Assembly (NCBI GenBank): GCA_948470475.1
Contig: OX419336.1
Span: 25,585,505-25,649,504, forward strand
DNA: 64,000 bases
Reading direction: 5' to 3'
Source: Galaxea fascicularis
Taxonomy: Eukaryota > Cnidaria > Anthozoa > Scleractinia > Euphylliidae
The translations under genes and the position numbers were made by a program. The notes under the pieces are model-generated. The model was not told where the DNA came from, did no database searches, and was given only the letters and a program-made list of their open reading frames with translations. Shown here piece by piece: positions 40,989 through 52,820 of this stretch (position 1 is the first letter of the stretch; the number at the start of each line of letters is the position of its first letter).

Positions 40989-43728
40989 TAACATAGGGTA
41001 ACAAACACAAAATAACTAGTGACTGCTGCTAGTTCCCAAGGACTCTATATTTTAAGTGACCAGAATGATTTTTTGTCTGTTTTTGTTTTGGGGAATGTAT
41101 GTGTGTAATTTATTTCAAAATTGATTCTGGATTATTTTATTTGAATGTTGATTCAGTTGGGATTTGATTCTTTGTGAGGAAATTTAGACAAAAAGTTATG
41201 GAAAGTAAGAGTATTGCTGTGCATAGTGTGTGGGAATGAAATGCAACCTGAAATATGCATGCATTCTCAAATCTTAGTCACTTGTCCATATGACTAGTGA
41301 ACACAACCAGAGAGTTATTAGCATGCAACTGTAGTAGCATGGAAATTCACATCACATGATGAAAAAAATGCTATAGGAGTTTGATTATAATAATTTTGTG
41401 TCAAATTCTATTGTCAATTATTTCACATGAAAAAATAATAGACAAAAAGAAGGCAATAATATTTTATTCTTTTACTTTCTTCCCTCAGACAATGGCCCTC
41501 ATTACCACAACACGGCAGTTCTGACTTATCTCAGTGAGGTTAATAGTGTGTTCAACATTAACCTCCTCGAGTACAACAACTTTGAGGCTGGTGAGGGAAA
41601 GACAGCTCTGGACACTCACTTCGCTCACATATCACACAAGATTGTGAGATATGTTCGTGTGGGCAATGACCTGGAGACAGGAGAGGAGCTTGGGCAACTT
41701 GTTCAGGTAAATGACACTTTCAAGAATTCTGTGAGGTCACATCTACATGTTGTTTGCAATGGACAACTTTCTCATTTGCTTGTAATGCATGTAGATAGCA
41801 TTGATGCATATTTTGGTTGATCCTTGTTGCTGTTTAGGAAAAAAACTAATACCCACAGTGCACCTGTACAGGCTGTATTTAGTAAAAGCTGAATACTTCA
41901 CCCTTAAATTCCCATTGCGACTACCAAGTAATTTTTTTGACAGTATCACTACCTTATCAAGAAAACAGTTCAAAAGAATGAGTTAACTTAATGATTTTAA
42001 AAATAAATAAGGTGAAGTTTCCTCTGTCTGGTACAGGATGGGGGTTAAATTTGACAAAATGCTTTTTTCCCACGCTTGTTTTTAGAAAGTTATTGTACAG
42101 AATATTTCTATTCTAAGTTCTTTTTTCTGATTTTTATTTCTTTCAATTAGAGCATGAAAAATGTATCCTGTTTTAAGTTAAGCATCGACCGAAGCAAAGC
42201 TCCCAAAAAAATGGGTACATTCAAGGACATTTCCCTGTTTGGGAATTACTTATTTCCTGAAGAAGGAGATTTTACTGGGGGCATTATTGCCCATTCATTG
42301 GCTGGTGTTGGAAAGGAAGTAAAGAAGACAAAGGCACAGCTGCAAAAGATTTCTTCGCGAAATGCCCCAATGGCTGGTTCAACAGGCTCTTCAATTTCCT
42401 CAGAGTTGCCGCCAGCAAGGGAAGGGGAGTTGCAGGGTCACCCAGATCAAAGTGAAACTTACAGTATGCATTTCATAAACCATGCACCAGAGCCCCTGCA
42501 GACCCCATCCTTCATTGAAAATGGGGAGTTTGATAGAATAATGCATCCATCAAGTGGATTTGCACTAAAGAAGGCATCTCGAAAGAGAGTGGTTTTCTCT
42601 CTAGAACAGAAAGAAATAATGATATCCTTCTACAATCGGCAAGCTTCAACTGGCATTAGGGCAGAACCGAAAGATGTCATAGCATGCATGCAAGCCAAAG
42701 GTTTGGAGCCTCTTAAAGAGTCAGAGATTATCAGCTGGTGGAGCACATACCATCAAAAAAGGAAACAAATGTTGAACGCTGAAGCTGATTATTTACGAGG
42801 GCTACATGCAACCACATGTACCTCTGGCTCTTCTGTTCCTGTTCAGCAAACTCCTGCCCAAGCCACTAGCTCTGCTGTTCCTTCTCCTCACACCACTCCT
42901 GCTCAGGCACCTGGCTCTCATATTCCTTGTTACCAAAGCATTCCTACCCACGTCACTGGCTCTACTGTTCCTCCTCAGCACACCACTCCTGCTCAGGTAC
43001 CTGGCTCAAATATTCCTACTCAGCCCACCACTCCTGCTCAGGCACCTGGACCTTTTGTGTCTGTTCACCCTAGCAGCTGTCTTACAGGGAATGTTGTTCC
43101 TGGCCATGCAGACATTCTTCACTGGACATTCCCTGCTAATTTCTGTCAGTCAACACTTCGAGGAAGATCTGGAAGTAATGCCTGTACCTTCATAGCATTG
43201 TACTTTGGCCACCTATACCATCATACAAATTTACCACCACTAGTGCACAGCAGCCTTTCGATGGAGTGGAAGTGTGCATTGCACAAAGCTATGACAAAGG
43301 GCAACGAAATCCATGATGAATTGTTCGAGGGAGAGGGAGTGGATGTGGCTGTGGTTGATGCTGTTGATATGGCTGGGACAGAGTGCTTTGTAGAGTCAAT
43401 AGGACAAGGTTTAGATATGTTCGGAATGGACTGTGTGGATCAATTGGCTCAAGTATTTGAAACATCGAGTTTATCTGCTACCATGCAATCCAGCTGTGCT
43501 GTTATTGTAACCACAGGGAGAAGCTTTTTGTTTATTGCAAATCAAGCTCGATCATGTATGATTGTTGACTCACATAGCCACGGAAATAATACAGGGGCTA
43601 TAATTGTATATTGTGCTCCAAACTGTGCAAAAGTGTTGGCCAAATGGTTTGAATCTATGTTGCAAGAGACATGGCAGAGTAATTTGCGAGTCTGTTCTGT
43701 TACCCCGGTTTTCTACAGCACACTGTAG

Positions 43729-45339
43729 CCTTGTTATAGATTGTTTTCACATGGCATCACAGTGGCTTTATTGGTGCACAAAAATATAAAACAACACCCA
43801 TGTTGATGTGCAAGTAAACATAATTGCATCGGGATTGAGATCTTATTTCATGGTAAGCTTTTTGTTGTTCCAAATGCTGGCCACACATTTGAAAACAATC
43901 TATTGTCGGGTTTTTATAACCGAACACTGCCTCTAGAGAGTCAATAATTTTTATAACTGTGATACTTATAACCATGTTTTGATTGCCAGGTCAGTATTCA
44001 GTAGGAAGCAGGGAGAATTCATTATGGCCATTGATGTATATGTTACAGGTCAAAATTTAATCCAGGTTGATATTTTTTAACCCAGGTTTATTCTCGATTC
44101 CCTTTACCTTCTACCCTAATTCATGAATAATTGGGGCTTGGAGACAAGAGAAATAGTGAATCAACCTGGGTTAAGAGATTTTAACCTGACTTAAATCTTG
44201 AGCTGTTGTTAACATGTATACAGGCAGTATCATTATTATTCCATGGACAAAAAAAATTGGAGGGCCTCGACCAAGACTGCATATCTTCTATTTTGTTTGC
44301 AGACTGACAATCAGGCTTGCAGCAGTCATTGGTTGTAAAATGTTACACTGTATGGCAGTAAAACTGAAAGGCTTTTTTGTAAAGCTGGGAAGAGACTTCT
44401 TTCTCAACCACCAAGTTCTTCAAATAGTTATTGACATTTCCATGCATAAACCAATAAGAACATAATATGAAATTTTCAATTTTTAGTATAAAAAATATTC
44501 CAGTTGCAATGACAAAAAACATTTATTCGAAATTGGGCAAAGGAGAAGCAAATGGAGCAAATGGACTATATACATATTTTTCCTATTTAGAGTGATTTTA
44601 TTATTTTCTGTAGTTAGTAAGGAAGTTAACAAATAGAACCCTTGATGGACATTGGAAAGTATCTATAATAATTATTTTACAGCACTGTACAAGTAGTGAG
44701 CTTATTATATCTGTTGCGGTTCAATTCTATCCCTGATTTAAATTATCTTTCCCTTTGTCTCAAACTGATTATCATAAATTGCCATGCCCCGGAACAAAGG
44801 GAAATAACATTTTGTACTTGTCCACCTGATGTTGTTATTCTCCTCTAATGAAGATTTTTCATCTGACCATAAATGGATAAGTCAGTATCTGAATCATGTT
44901 TACATAAAGTAGTTAGAAAATTCCAAAGAATTTATATTTTTAAGATAATATTCAACCTCCATTAATTTTTTCAATGGCACTGTACTTACAGAAGAAAGAC
45001 AAGAAAACTTGACCTGAAATTTCTTCTGGAGCATTGCTTCTTTATACTCTTATTTTTGCAAGTAATCAAAACTTGGTGTAATTTGCACGTAAACTAGGTG
45101 CATACATTTGGCCTCCTTCGACTTTCCGTCCCCCTCCCCCTACCCCTCCTTTTCCCCACTGGACCACTTCACAAATCAAGCTCTCTTATCCCACACGCAA
45201 GTACAAAACGGATTTGATTATATGAAAATGACTCGTTAAGATCTGCGCGTATTGTTGCCAATTTAGTGTTTGAGTTTGCCGTGATTGCTGACTTGATTCT
45301 TTCAAAATCTTCGCTTTGAATTTCCAGCAAGTTTACCAT
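43729..45339. other. Noncoding interval downstream of the transposase-protease gene
   Basis: No coding frame is supported. It includes the inverted-repeat element at 44050-44201. I looked for a terminal inverted repeat matching 37975-38310 that would close a transposon around the gene and did not find one. Confidence 0.4.
44050..44201. repeat. 152-bp inverted-repeat element (MITE-like)
   Basis: About 41-bp arms. The left begins TCAAAATTTAATCCAGGTTG, and the right read inwards begins TCAAGATTTAAGTCAGGTTA. Both then reach TTAACCCAGGTT. No convincing target duplication. Confidence 0.75.
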
Positions 45340-45342
45340 TCA

Positions 45343-45878
45343 CATATGGTTGAGTGGCGCTCCAGCAGCGAAAGCGTCAATTGTGTATATTTCCGCTGTA
45401 GCTTCTTGAACTGCCAATGTTGCCGCGCTATCTCTGTAACTGCGGCCAGCTTTGAATTCCTCAAAGGCTCTCATTTTTGAATTCGATGGTTGTTTTTTTC
45501 CGTAAAGTCTCGTTAGGCGGCGTGTTTCCAGTAAAAATAAATTGAAATGGTGATCAACCAGACGGCAGTGTTCACAGCAATATTGAACATCGAATGAAAT
45601 TATTCCCAAACTAGTTTCTGCTATCCCACAGCCAGCATAATTGGGTATATAAAACTATTTTGCAACAAGAAACACGATAAAGGTTAGTTGATAAACGCAC
45701 CATTCCTGGATTATTCATTATCTGCTCTCGGAATCTCTTTGCGCTTCTCTCTTCTTCTGAGTTGGAATCCACAGAATCAAGAGGACGCTTTCTGACAAAG
45801 GTAAGCAAGACACGTTATCAAACTTGCGCTCTTATTTATAATAACTCGAGCTCACCACAATGCTTACCTTTCAGCCAT
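45343..45878 (-). CDS. Candidate small spliced gene, unrecognised
   Basis: The first exon, 45878-45868 (ATGGCTGAAAG before GTAAGC), joins cleanly to 45791-45701 after TTTGTCAG. It gives MAERKRPLDSVDSNSEEERS and AKRFREQIMNNPGM, with a basic, nuclear-signal-like start. A further frame, 45620-45343, follows after GGGATAGCAG and reads FDVQYCCEHCRLVDHHFNLF and KAGRSYRDSAATLAVQEATA. Its phase does not fit the obvious GTGCGT donor, so the second intron is uncertain. The CxxC-like CCEHC could bind metal. Function unknown. The gene starts close to an opposite ORF on +, so the pair may share a promoter around 45880-45900. Confidence 0.35.
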
Positions 45879-45900
45879 GCTTTCGGTAGAAGTTCCTGAT

Positions 45901-46921
45901 ACTCAAATATTGATTGCACGATTGATCGACACGGTGATGCTCAAAACGACGTGAACATCACGTTGTTGCGTGTGATTTCTGGCAAAGAATTGTGTCGCAC
46001 TGCGTCAACTGAGGATCTTCTTTCAGATGAGGTGACAAAACTTGCCAAAAATGGAATCAACGTACCAGATCAAAACAAGAGGCAACCTTCTTATAGAATT
46101 TTGAAAGGGCTCCGGACATACGATTTCCTTAACCTTTTGCTTGACAACAAAGAAAACAGAGAACAAGAACATATTGCCGTGTGAAAGGAAATCTCCTTCT
46201 CTTAGTCCAGCATTTTGAGAACATAATTTGAATTTCGCGCTAAATTGCTTTTTGACCAATGAAATCGTCATAACTAATTGGATCAGTCTGGAAACTCAAA
46301 CAGCTCCCGCTGCATCAAGCCTATTGTTCTCGCAGTAGTTGTTACGCGAACCATTACTTAACTGGTATGCAAGTGATCGTGAATGTTAAGTTACATGATT
46401 TTTTTCTATTCCACAGTTCAGGGGCCAAGAAAATCATTTTGATGTCTCATAAGCTGGTTTATCCGTGAGTATTCCCTCCGACCAAGATCTGGCGACGATT
46501 GACATAGATACTTTGACCAGTTTGACCGGTGCAGTTGATGCCACTGTCGCAGCCCCGCCATTGACTCCCTCAGTTACTGTTGCCGCAGGCACTGACGTGG
46601 ACAAAACACCAATAGGCGAGGATGTAATTAAAACATGTGTTACTCCCAAGAAGGTGCTGGGTGTGCAAGCAGCCCTGCAAGGATAAGACTCGAGACACAG
46701 ATGTGCTGTAAAGGTTCTCCCAAGAATTGAACAGCAGCAACACCGAGGGCAGTCATGGAAAACAACGCCTCGATAGTAACAAATTAAATTCCTTGAAAGT
46801 TCTAGTTTTTAGTAAGTTTCCTGTGGAATCTGTTGTGGAAAAGGAAAGAATATGGAAATTCATCAAGACAAAAATTAATGCTAGGTGCTGTGCCACTAAG
46901 TTCACTAAGAGGGATGCCTAA
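45901..46921 (+). other. Weak ORFs on the plus strand, possible gene
   Basis: A frame from about 45901 to 46184 reads DCTIDRHGDAQNDVNITLLR and GLRTYDFLNLLLDNKENRE. Two more short frames follow. One, at 46465-46686, is Thr/Val/Ala-rich (SLTGAVDATVAAPPLTPSVT). The other, at 46727-46921, is basic (LKVLVFSKFPVESVVEKERI). They could be exons of one gene, but I cannot join them with convincing splice sites and recognise no domain. Confidence 0.25.
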
Positions 46922-47819
46922 AAGAATACACAAAGTTCCGTCATGTTACTTAATTTCATTTTGTTTGCACTGATTCAGATTATAATTATTATTTTTATTA
47001 GATAAACACAATAAATAGAGTCATTATTTTCCTGAAAAAAATAAATATTGTTGAATTATCAAGCGTGCTGTTTGATTTCCGTTGTATCAAATTTCAACAT
47101 AATTTGCATATGAGATCTGTTTGCGTTGTGCACGCAACTAAGAAGTAAAAATAATAAACAGTCATGATTGTGATTCATTTAAGGGTGTTGGGGAAATAAA
47201 TCAAGCTCTAAACTAAATTTGAATTCTTTATTGGAGTGACGAAGAGCATTAAAAATACCTCACAAGAGATTTACCTTCAAGCACTAACAGGTTATTTACT
47301 GCAGTCGTCCTTGAATGCAAAACTATTTATGAATTGTATAAACTTTAGCTGTCAGCCAAATTATTTTTCTGACAATGTTTTGTGGTCTTACCTTTGTAGC
47401 AAAATCGCACATGCAGAGGAATTGTTTTTGCTTAGTTCGTATTACATAAATCATGACAGCGCCAATATGCAAATTATCGATGTCAACACAACGTCGCTTT
47501 CTGAAAGACAACTATGAATTAGCGAAGCCATGATTGTTTTCTGTCATTCTCATTGCCGTTGCCATCCACGTTGCTTAAAGCTCTCTTTTCAGACATGGAA
47601 TGAAGTGAGCGCAACTGCAAGATGAAAGAAAACCTAGAGACTGAATGTGTAATCAAGTGTAAAGTGTGATCACACTTCGTTTGGCTTGACCTAGACGCTA
47701 CAATTACCATCACAGCCAGTTATTAAATATCTTGGTTTGACGGACAGCAATTCAGGTATTTTGAGCGTTAGGGCAAAGCGTTAGAGCGTTCAAGAAAAAC
47801 GTTAGAATGACATTAAGGC
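46922..47819. other. Interval without a recognised gene
   Basis: AT-rich with only short open frames (for example 47236-47517) that lack coding character. It ends at the Penelope fragment. Confidence 0.4.
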
Positions 47820-48676
47820 CTGTTCAAGTTCACACTGCAACCAGGTGGACAATCAGACGTGGTTTGATGCTACTCTGGTTTGAAAATTGATGAATGTAAC
47901 TTAAAAAGTTACAATTCACAACCCAACGTTTCGACACTCCTGTCTAATGTCTTCATCAGGGGTGATCTAGTGTTGCAAAAAGGAGCCTTTTATACGCTTA
48001 CTAATTAACGACCTTTTGTTTTGATAAGGTGCAAATAGGTGTCAGGTAAAAGGCCGCCATCGTCACGGTTTAAAGGAGCGTGGGCGGAGTTGATGTGCCA
48101 AGCTTCCAAACAAAGCCGTTGATGGTACCGCCGGTTAGTGGTGATAATTTTGGAATTATCCCACGCTATTGTATGGTTGGTTTGGCAAGCATGTTCCGAC
48201 AAAGCGGAATTTTCCTTTTTGCAAAGAAAAACTGCTTTTTGATGCTCTTTTAAACGCGTGCCAAGCTGACGCTTGGTCTGTCCGATGTACTCATGATCAC
48301 AGTCATTGCATGGAATAGAATAAACAGCGTCAGTTTGTTGTTCTTTCAACACAGGATCCTTAGGTTTGGCAAAAATATGACTCAACGTCTGAAAAGGTTT
48401 TTGTGCAACTTTAACATTGTGGCTAGACAAAACTCTCTTAATGGGTTCCGTAACACCGCAGATGTACGGGATGACGGCAAAACCTGTAGCCGAAACCTCG
48501 TCCCTGGAGGTGTTAAGAGAAGGAGTAACTGGTTTTAAGCAGTTACGAAGGAAAGTGTTTGGGTAGCCATTGACCTTTAGGACGTCAAAAACATATTTTT
48601 GCTCTTTGGCCCTAGAATCACATGAAGATGGCAAACAATCAGCCCTCGTGAGCAAAGTTCTGGTTACGGATTTTTG
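47820..48676 (-). mobile_element. 5'-truncated Penelope fragment with terminal repeat
   Basis: On - the copy begins at KSVTRTLLTRADCLPSSCDS, corresponding to about residue 585 of the intact 806-residue protein. It continues through the GIY-YIG domain to the stop at 48005, followed by one terminal repeat down to 47820. It is closely similar to the copy at 16435-19148, with few differences. The open frame extends upstream into flanking DNA to 48811, but that part is not Penelope. No clear target duplication was seen. Confidence 0.9.
47915..47967 (-). ncRNA. Hammerhead ribozyme motif with an altered cleavage site
   Basis: The core CTGATGA and GAAAC are kept, but the cleavage triplet reads GTT instead of GTC, and stem II is GACATT with AGTGTC, giving one G-T wobble. 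The motif probably still folds, with lower activity expected. Confidence 0.7.
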
Positions 48677-49657
48677 ACTTCCACCACCCATATCTCGCAT
48701 TTGACTCCCACCACCCCACTCTGCTCTCGACGGACTATAAGAAAACAAAGGGACTGCTCGTAGTCTAGTGTTTATAGTGCTATGCAGCGCAACATATATA
48801 TGTACCCTCACTCAGCACCAGTTTTGTTAGAAACTAAATCCATTTATTCATTATTATTAAATACCTTTCCAGTATTTTCTGTGATGTTCCAGGGATCTTG
48901 GAACTCTGGTAATGACATTTGGTGGCTTGCTGCCCATTAACCTTTCATCAATTAAGGTAACACAGGTTCCACAGTACCAGTCCTCACTACTGAATTGTGA
49001 GTCCAGCCATAGCGTTAGGAGCTGTCTGCTCACTCCAAGTAAAACCCCATGCATGTAATCTACTGCAACACCATCAACCACATCAAAGTGTTTAAGATTT
49101 GCAAACTGGCACACTCCTTTTACTCCGAACACCTGTTCAAGAACACATAATGCTACACATAATGCTACACATCAGCGTGTAGGTGAAGGTGTTGTTCTTA
49201 TCTTGTGTGTCAAACAAAAACACATCTGCCTCCGACAAATGGAAATAGTAAAATGTGTAACAAAATATGGAAGTTCATCAACAACACTCACTGGCTTTCC
49301 GAGAGGGTCCTCCAGGGACTTCATTCCATTGGCTATGGTGTCTTGATGGGTGCGCCATTTAGCATGGCCAGTTTCTGACTTGTCATTAAATGGGTAGACA
49401 TGCACTTGACCCTGTCCTCCATCTTTGGCCTTCACTGATTTACCTGCTTCAACACAGAAGGAACAGCCACAGAATCCATTGAACTGGATTTCCTCCAATA
49501 CTAAGCTCTTAGCTGGTAGGTCAAAGACACCACTGAGTAGATAGATCCTTAACTTAATTGTTTCCTTGTTAGGAAGCTGAAAAGTTGTTCCTACATGTGT
49601 GAAAGAAAAAGTACAGGTGTTGAGTACTGTGTTGCAATACTATGACTACATACATAA

Positions 49658-49949
49658 AGTGGTTTTCAATTGAGTGTCGTCAAACCAAAATCAAAGCAAT
49701 TAGTCTGACCAATCAAAACAGACATGAACAACACAACAAACTAATCAGAATTCAAAAGAATTACATGCAACCAGCACCAAGCATTGGGAAATGGGTGTAT
49801 GTCACAAGAAATTGAATTTGGTTTTGTTTCTCATTGGCTAAGAAAGTGGCACAGGTTTGGCAACCAATCACAGAGCAATGTAATGGGAAACCATAGCAAA
49901 CGAGTAATTCATTTATTATTTTCCACACTCAAAAATTGAAAACCACTCT
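49658..49949. mobile_element. MITE in an intron of the EnSpm-like gene
   Basis: The left end AGTGGTTTTCAATTGAGTGT matches the inverted right end AGTGGTTTTCAATTTTTGAG, and AGAGTGG is fuller on the right. About 290 bp with no coding capacity. I recall similar ends being abundant in coral DNA but cannot check that here. Confidence 0.8.
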
Positions 49950-50966
49950 AATAATAAACCACGGACATTTTAAAGCAAAAGTTAATGTACATTCACATGT
50001 TTAAGTTAAGAAATAATGGACTCTGGACGTGACAATAATTATTAGAAGGAATTTAACAATTACACTGTGATAAATAACTATTAATTTCACAGCAATTTCA
50101 AAAATACACTGTACATATCAAGATCAAATACCGTAAATTTCAAGTCTGGAAAGTGCTTCTTGGAATGGTTTCAGGAACGTTCCCATGACTGGTTTGTGCT
50201 CTCCAAACAACAGCCCTCCCATCACTAAGTTGTTCACTTGTCTCCTAACGCAATTTATGGATTGATGTAAGCAATATTATGTTAACTAACATGTAACATT
50301 TCTAAATACCTAAGTGTACACTGTAATGTAAACTCCTGCATCAACCATGACACAAGTCAACTTGTTGTTTGTGTAAATTAATACTGTTCATTTCCAGAAA
50401 AGGAATATCCATCCCCCACAAAAGAAGGGATTGAAGGAAGGAAAGTACATGTATGGAGGCAACTTTGCACTTTCCAAAGGGATGGGCAGGGTGGGGAGGG
50501 CTAGAAAAAAATCACTGTCATGGGGGAGGTATGGATATTTTCCAGAAAAAAAAAAACAATACCAAGAACAAGTCTCAAAAAGGTTATTTCACAACCACAT
50601 GTAATTATAACCTGCAAGTTCACATGCAAGAAGAACATTCCACATAAAGACAGGTCATTTCTTACCTTTTCCAAGGTGGTAATTCATTTATTTCAAAAAA
50701 GATGGGCCATAATGAAAATCCAGATGACTTGAAAATAGGCACTCCATCAGTATTTACTTTCATGGAAAAATTGTTTTGATCTGACAGCACACCTCCATTA
50801 CAAAACAATTTTTGATATTGGTATCCATCATAAACATCACAGATGTAGTCTGCAGTCGTTGGCCTTGTAAAACGATGTACCAAGTCTTCATAAAAGCCCT
50901 CACCTGTACTGCGAGGAAACATAATTACATGGTTTATGAGCCCTGTCTTATACAACCTAGGAGAGA

Positions 50967-51709
50967 TTTTGGATGGTTACTTGGTATACATGGCATGTTG
51001 TATTCAAATATTTTTATTGTTAGGAGATAAGATGACCTCCAGGGGAATACAAGGGGATGGGTGGGATTCTTTGCCCAAGGGTACCGGAAAATCTCCACAT
51101 TGTTTTACCATCACAGATTAGGGATGGCAAGGTGGGTCCACCAAGAGATGCTTCACCCAGGGGACTTTGTCTTGCAGGATTCTGTGACCCCCTAGGGAAA
51201 TTCCTTAAGTTTGCTTAACTGATTTTACAACCCCCCATGTGGTTATCCCAGGGGTTGATCCCACTGGAAAGCCGATGACATGTGCAATAATTAATCCAAA
51301 CCAAAATACCACCTACATGTATTAAGTGGTGGCACCCCAATTAAGAGGTCAGTAATCAAACCCCCAAAACAATATAATACTGGAAATAAAACCCCTATTA
51401 TAAGCAGTCACTTCTATAAGTGGCTGTGGCCATATTTTGGACATCCTGACAAGGGTTCTTCTTAATGTTTTCGTCTGTATTATGTCCTGTATATTAAGTC
51501 TTTTTCATTGCTTTTGTTTGTGAACTTGATATCAGTCGACATAAATGCCGAAGGACATAAAAGATAGCGAGAAAACTGAAACGTTTTCAATTCACTTCAA
51601 TCCTGTATTAACTTAAATCACGGTTTCAACAACATTCAGTAATCCTACCATGTGACTCTTTTTATACTTCATTAACTTATAGATATAAACTGATTTAAAC
51701 TTATGGTAC
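50967..51709. other. Intron of the EnSpm-like gene, no other feature seen
   Basis: Lies between the first two exons on -. It has short G/C-richer patches around 51040-51260 but no coding frame or repeat that I can define. Confidence 0.35.
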
Positions 51710-52820
51710 TCAAGTGAAAAAAAACTTTGAGAGTTGACCTTCAATTGGCAATACCCCAAAGTAGCTCTTTGCTGAGGATGAGCTTAGGTCTGAATCACAT
51801 ATGGGACAAACAGAAGCCTGCTCCGTGGGAAGCAAACTATAACAACATTTGCAGTAGTAGAACAGTTCCAGAGCTTCTTTAGAATTAGAAAAGTAAGACT
51901 TCAATTCTCTCAAGGTTTTAACTGAGTGACTATTAGGCCCTGGAACACAGTGCAAATCAATAAGTTTGATCACACCAGCCAGAGCATCTCCAGTAAGATT
52001 ATGTCGAATTGCCAATGTCATGATAAGCAATACACTCTTGGAAAGCTGTAGTGGGCAAGATGGATATACTGGGAGATCTTCGTCTTTTACAGCACTTTCA
52101 CTGTCTTTCACAGAAGATGTAATATCCTCTGGCTGCACTTCCATTCCCTGAAAGTCAGTTAAACCGGTGCTGCAAACGATCTCTTCAGGATATTTGAACT
52201 CACTATATGCAGACACACTTCAGTAAACCTCTCCGATTTCCATGGATTGCACATTGTGGAGATGAGTCTCAACTTCCATTTCTTAACAATATAATATAGT
52301 CTGCGTGTATTTCATTAAGACGACTGTCATTTTCTTCAGACAAGAAGCACGTGTATCCCCGCCGATCTGTTATTGTTATTTGTTGACACAGGTAAATGAC
52401 TCGCATCAAACTGGCCGTCATGCAGAATTCAACTTGAAATCGCCTTCAAATGATGACTAAAACTACGTTTTGGTGGAATAGGGTTATGAGAAGCACGAAA
52501 AGTATTGTAGCGCTTGCGTTTTCTTTCACTAGGCTGGGAATTCATGGCTCACTGTTTTGGCCTATCTCAAAATTTGCAAGCTTTGTGGTCCTCATAACCG
52601 AGTAGGGATTGGGACCAACCACAACACATTAAACGGATGCGATTGGCTAAACAGAGGGAAAAACTCACAGCTTTTGCTGGCAAGCTTTGGCGGCGTTTTT
52701 TGAATTGAAATTTCACAAGTTACTTTTTTTGGCGTCGTTTTCGTGTGGAGATCGAGCGTACCTGATCAGTGCTAGTTTCTCATCAATCTCAGATCACAAC
52801 TTCTTTTCATAAATTTTCAA

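Larger units (their letters stand above)
38311..43728 (+). pseudogene. DDE-transposase / homeodomain-like / cysteine-protease-like fusion gene, interrupted
   Basis: The exons are about 38311-40521 (with a Penelope insertion at 39661-40202), 41489-41706 and 42151-43728. The N-terminal part is helical (LEVFVRLKSAQSVLSSNERH, SYSTLQKLFNCSSKTITAAR). A small deletion near 38970 changes frame to LFGRGGVPADKFKFTRQCVS. The putative RNase H-fold core has VVVIDYKMKLELGKRSREIQ (first Asp), SDNGPHYHN (second Asp, codon split by the intron) and NFEAGEGKTALDTHFAHISH (Glu). The last exon adds a homeodomain-like trihelix (KRVVFSLEQKEIMISFYN ... SEIISWWSTYHQKRKQ), four Pro/Thr repeats (TTPAQAPGS) and a C-terminal domain with CQSTLRGRSGSNACTFIALY and CMIVDSHSHG. 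Its Gln, Cys, Asp and His fit a papain-fold or viral-deubiquitinase-like protease. The start is not found. Assignment to a named transposon superfamily is open. Confidence 0.6.
48865..52281 (-). pseudogene. EnSpm/CACTA-like transposase gene, five exons, 3' end missing
   Basis: Exons on - are about 52281-51710, 50908-50666, 50244-50132, 49590-49292 and 49132-48865. Motifs in order: SVLLIMTLAIRHNLTGDALA and YYCKCCYSLLPTEQASVCPI (a Cys cluster), FYEDLVHRFTRPTTADYICD, VPIFKSSGFSLWPIFFEINE, GGLLFGEHKPVMGTFLKPF, TIKLRIYLLSGVFDLPAKSL, QFNGFCGCSFCVEAGKS, DGVAVDYMHGVLLGVSRQLL and PRSLEHHRKYWK. This is the transposase-21-like family of EnSpm/CMC elements in animals. An in-frame TGA after GEVY near 52220, and a stop instead of a donor at 51710, indicate decay. 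The C-terminal part after RKYWK is absent. Non-family DNA and the Penelope fragment follow. Confidence 0.7.

Noticed and set aside
42806..43195. Leu/Pro-rich plus-strand ORF that looks like a membrane protein
   Set aside because: It is a shadow of the Pro/Thr repeats in the real frame (42151-43728).
38311..43728. Virus-derived gene, because of the viral-deubiquitinase-like C-terminus
   Set aside because: Introns and the transposase-type core argue for a mobile element. A shared protease fold is not enough for viral origin.
48677..48811. N-terminal extension of the Penelope fragment frame
   Set aside because: The frame stays open by chance. The sequence upstream of KSVTRTLL has no similarity to the intact Penelope copy.
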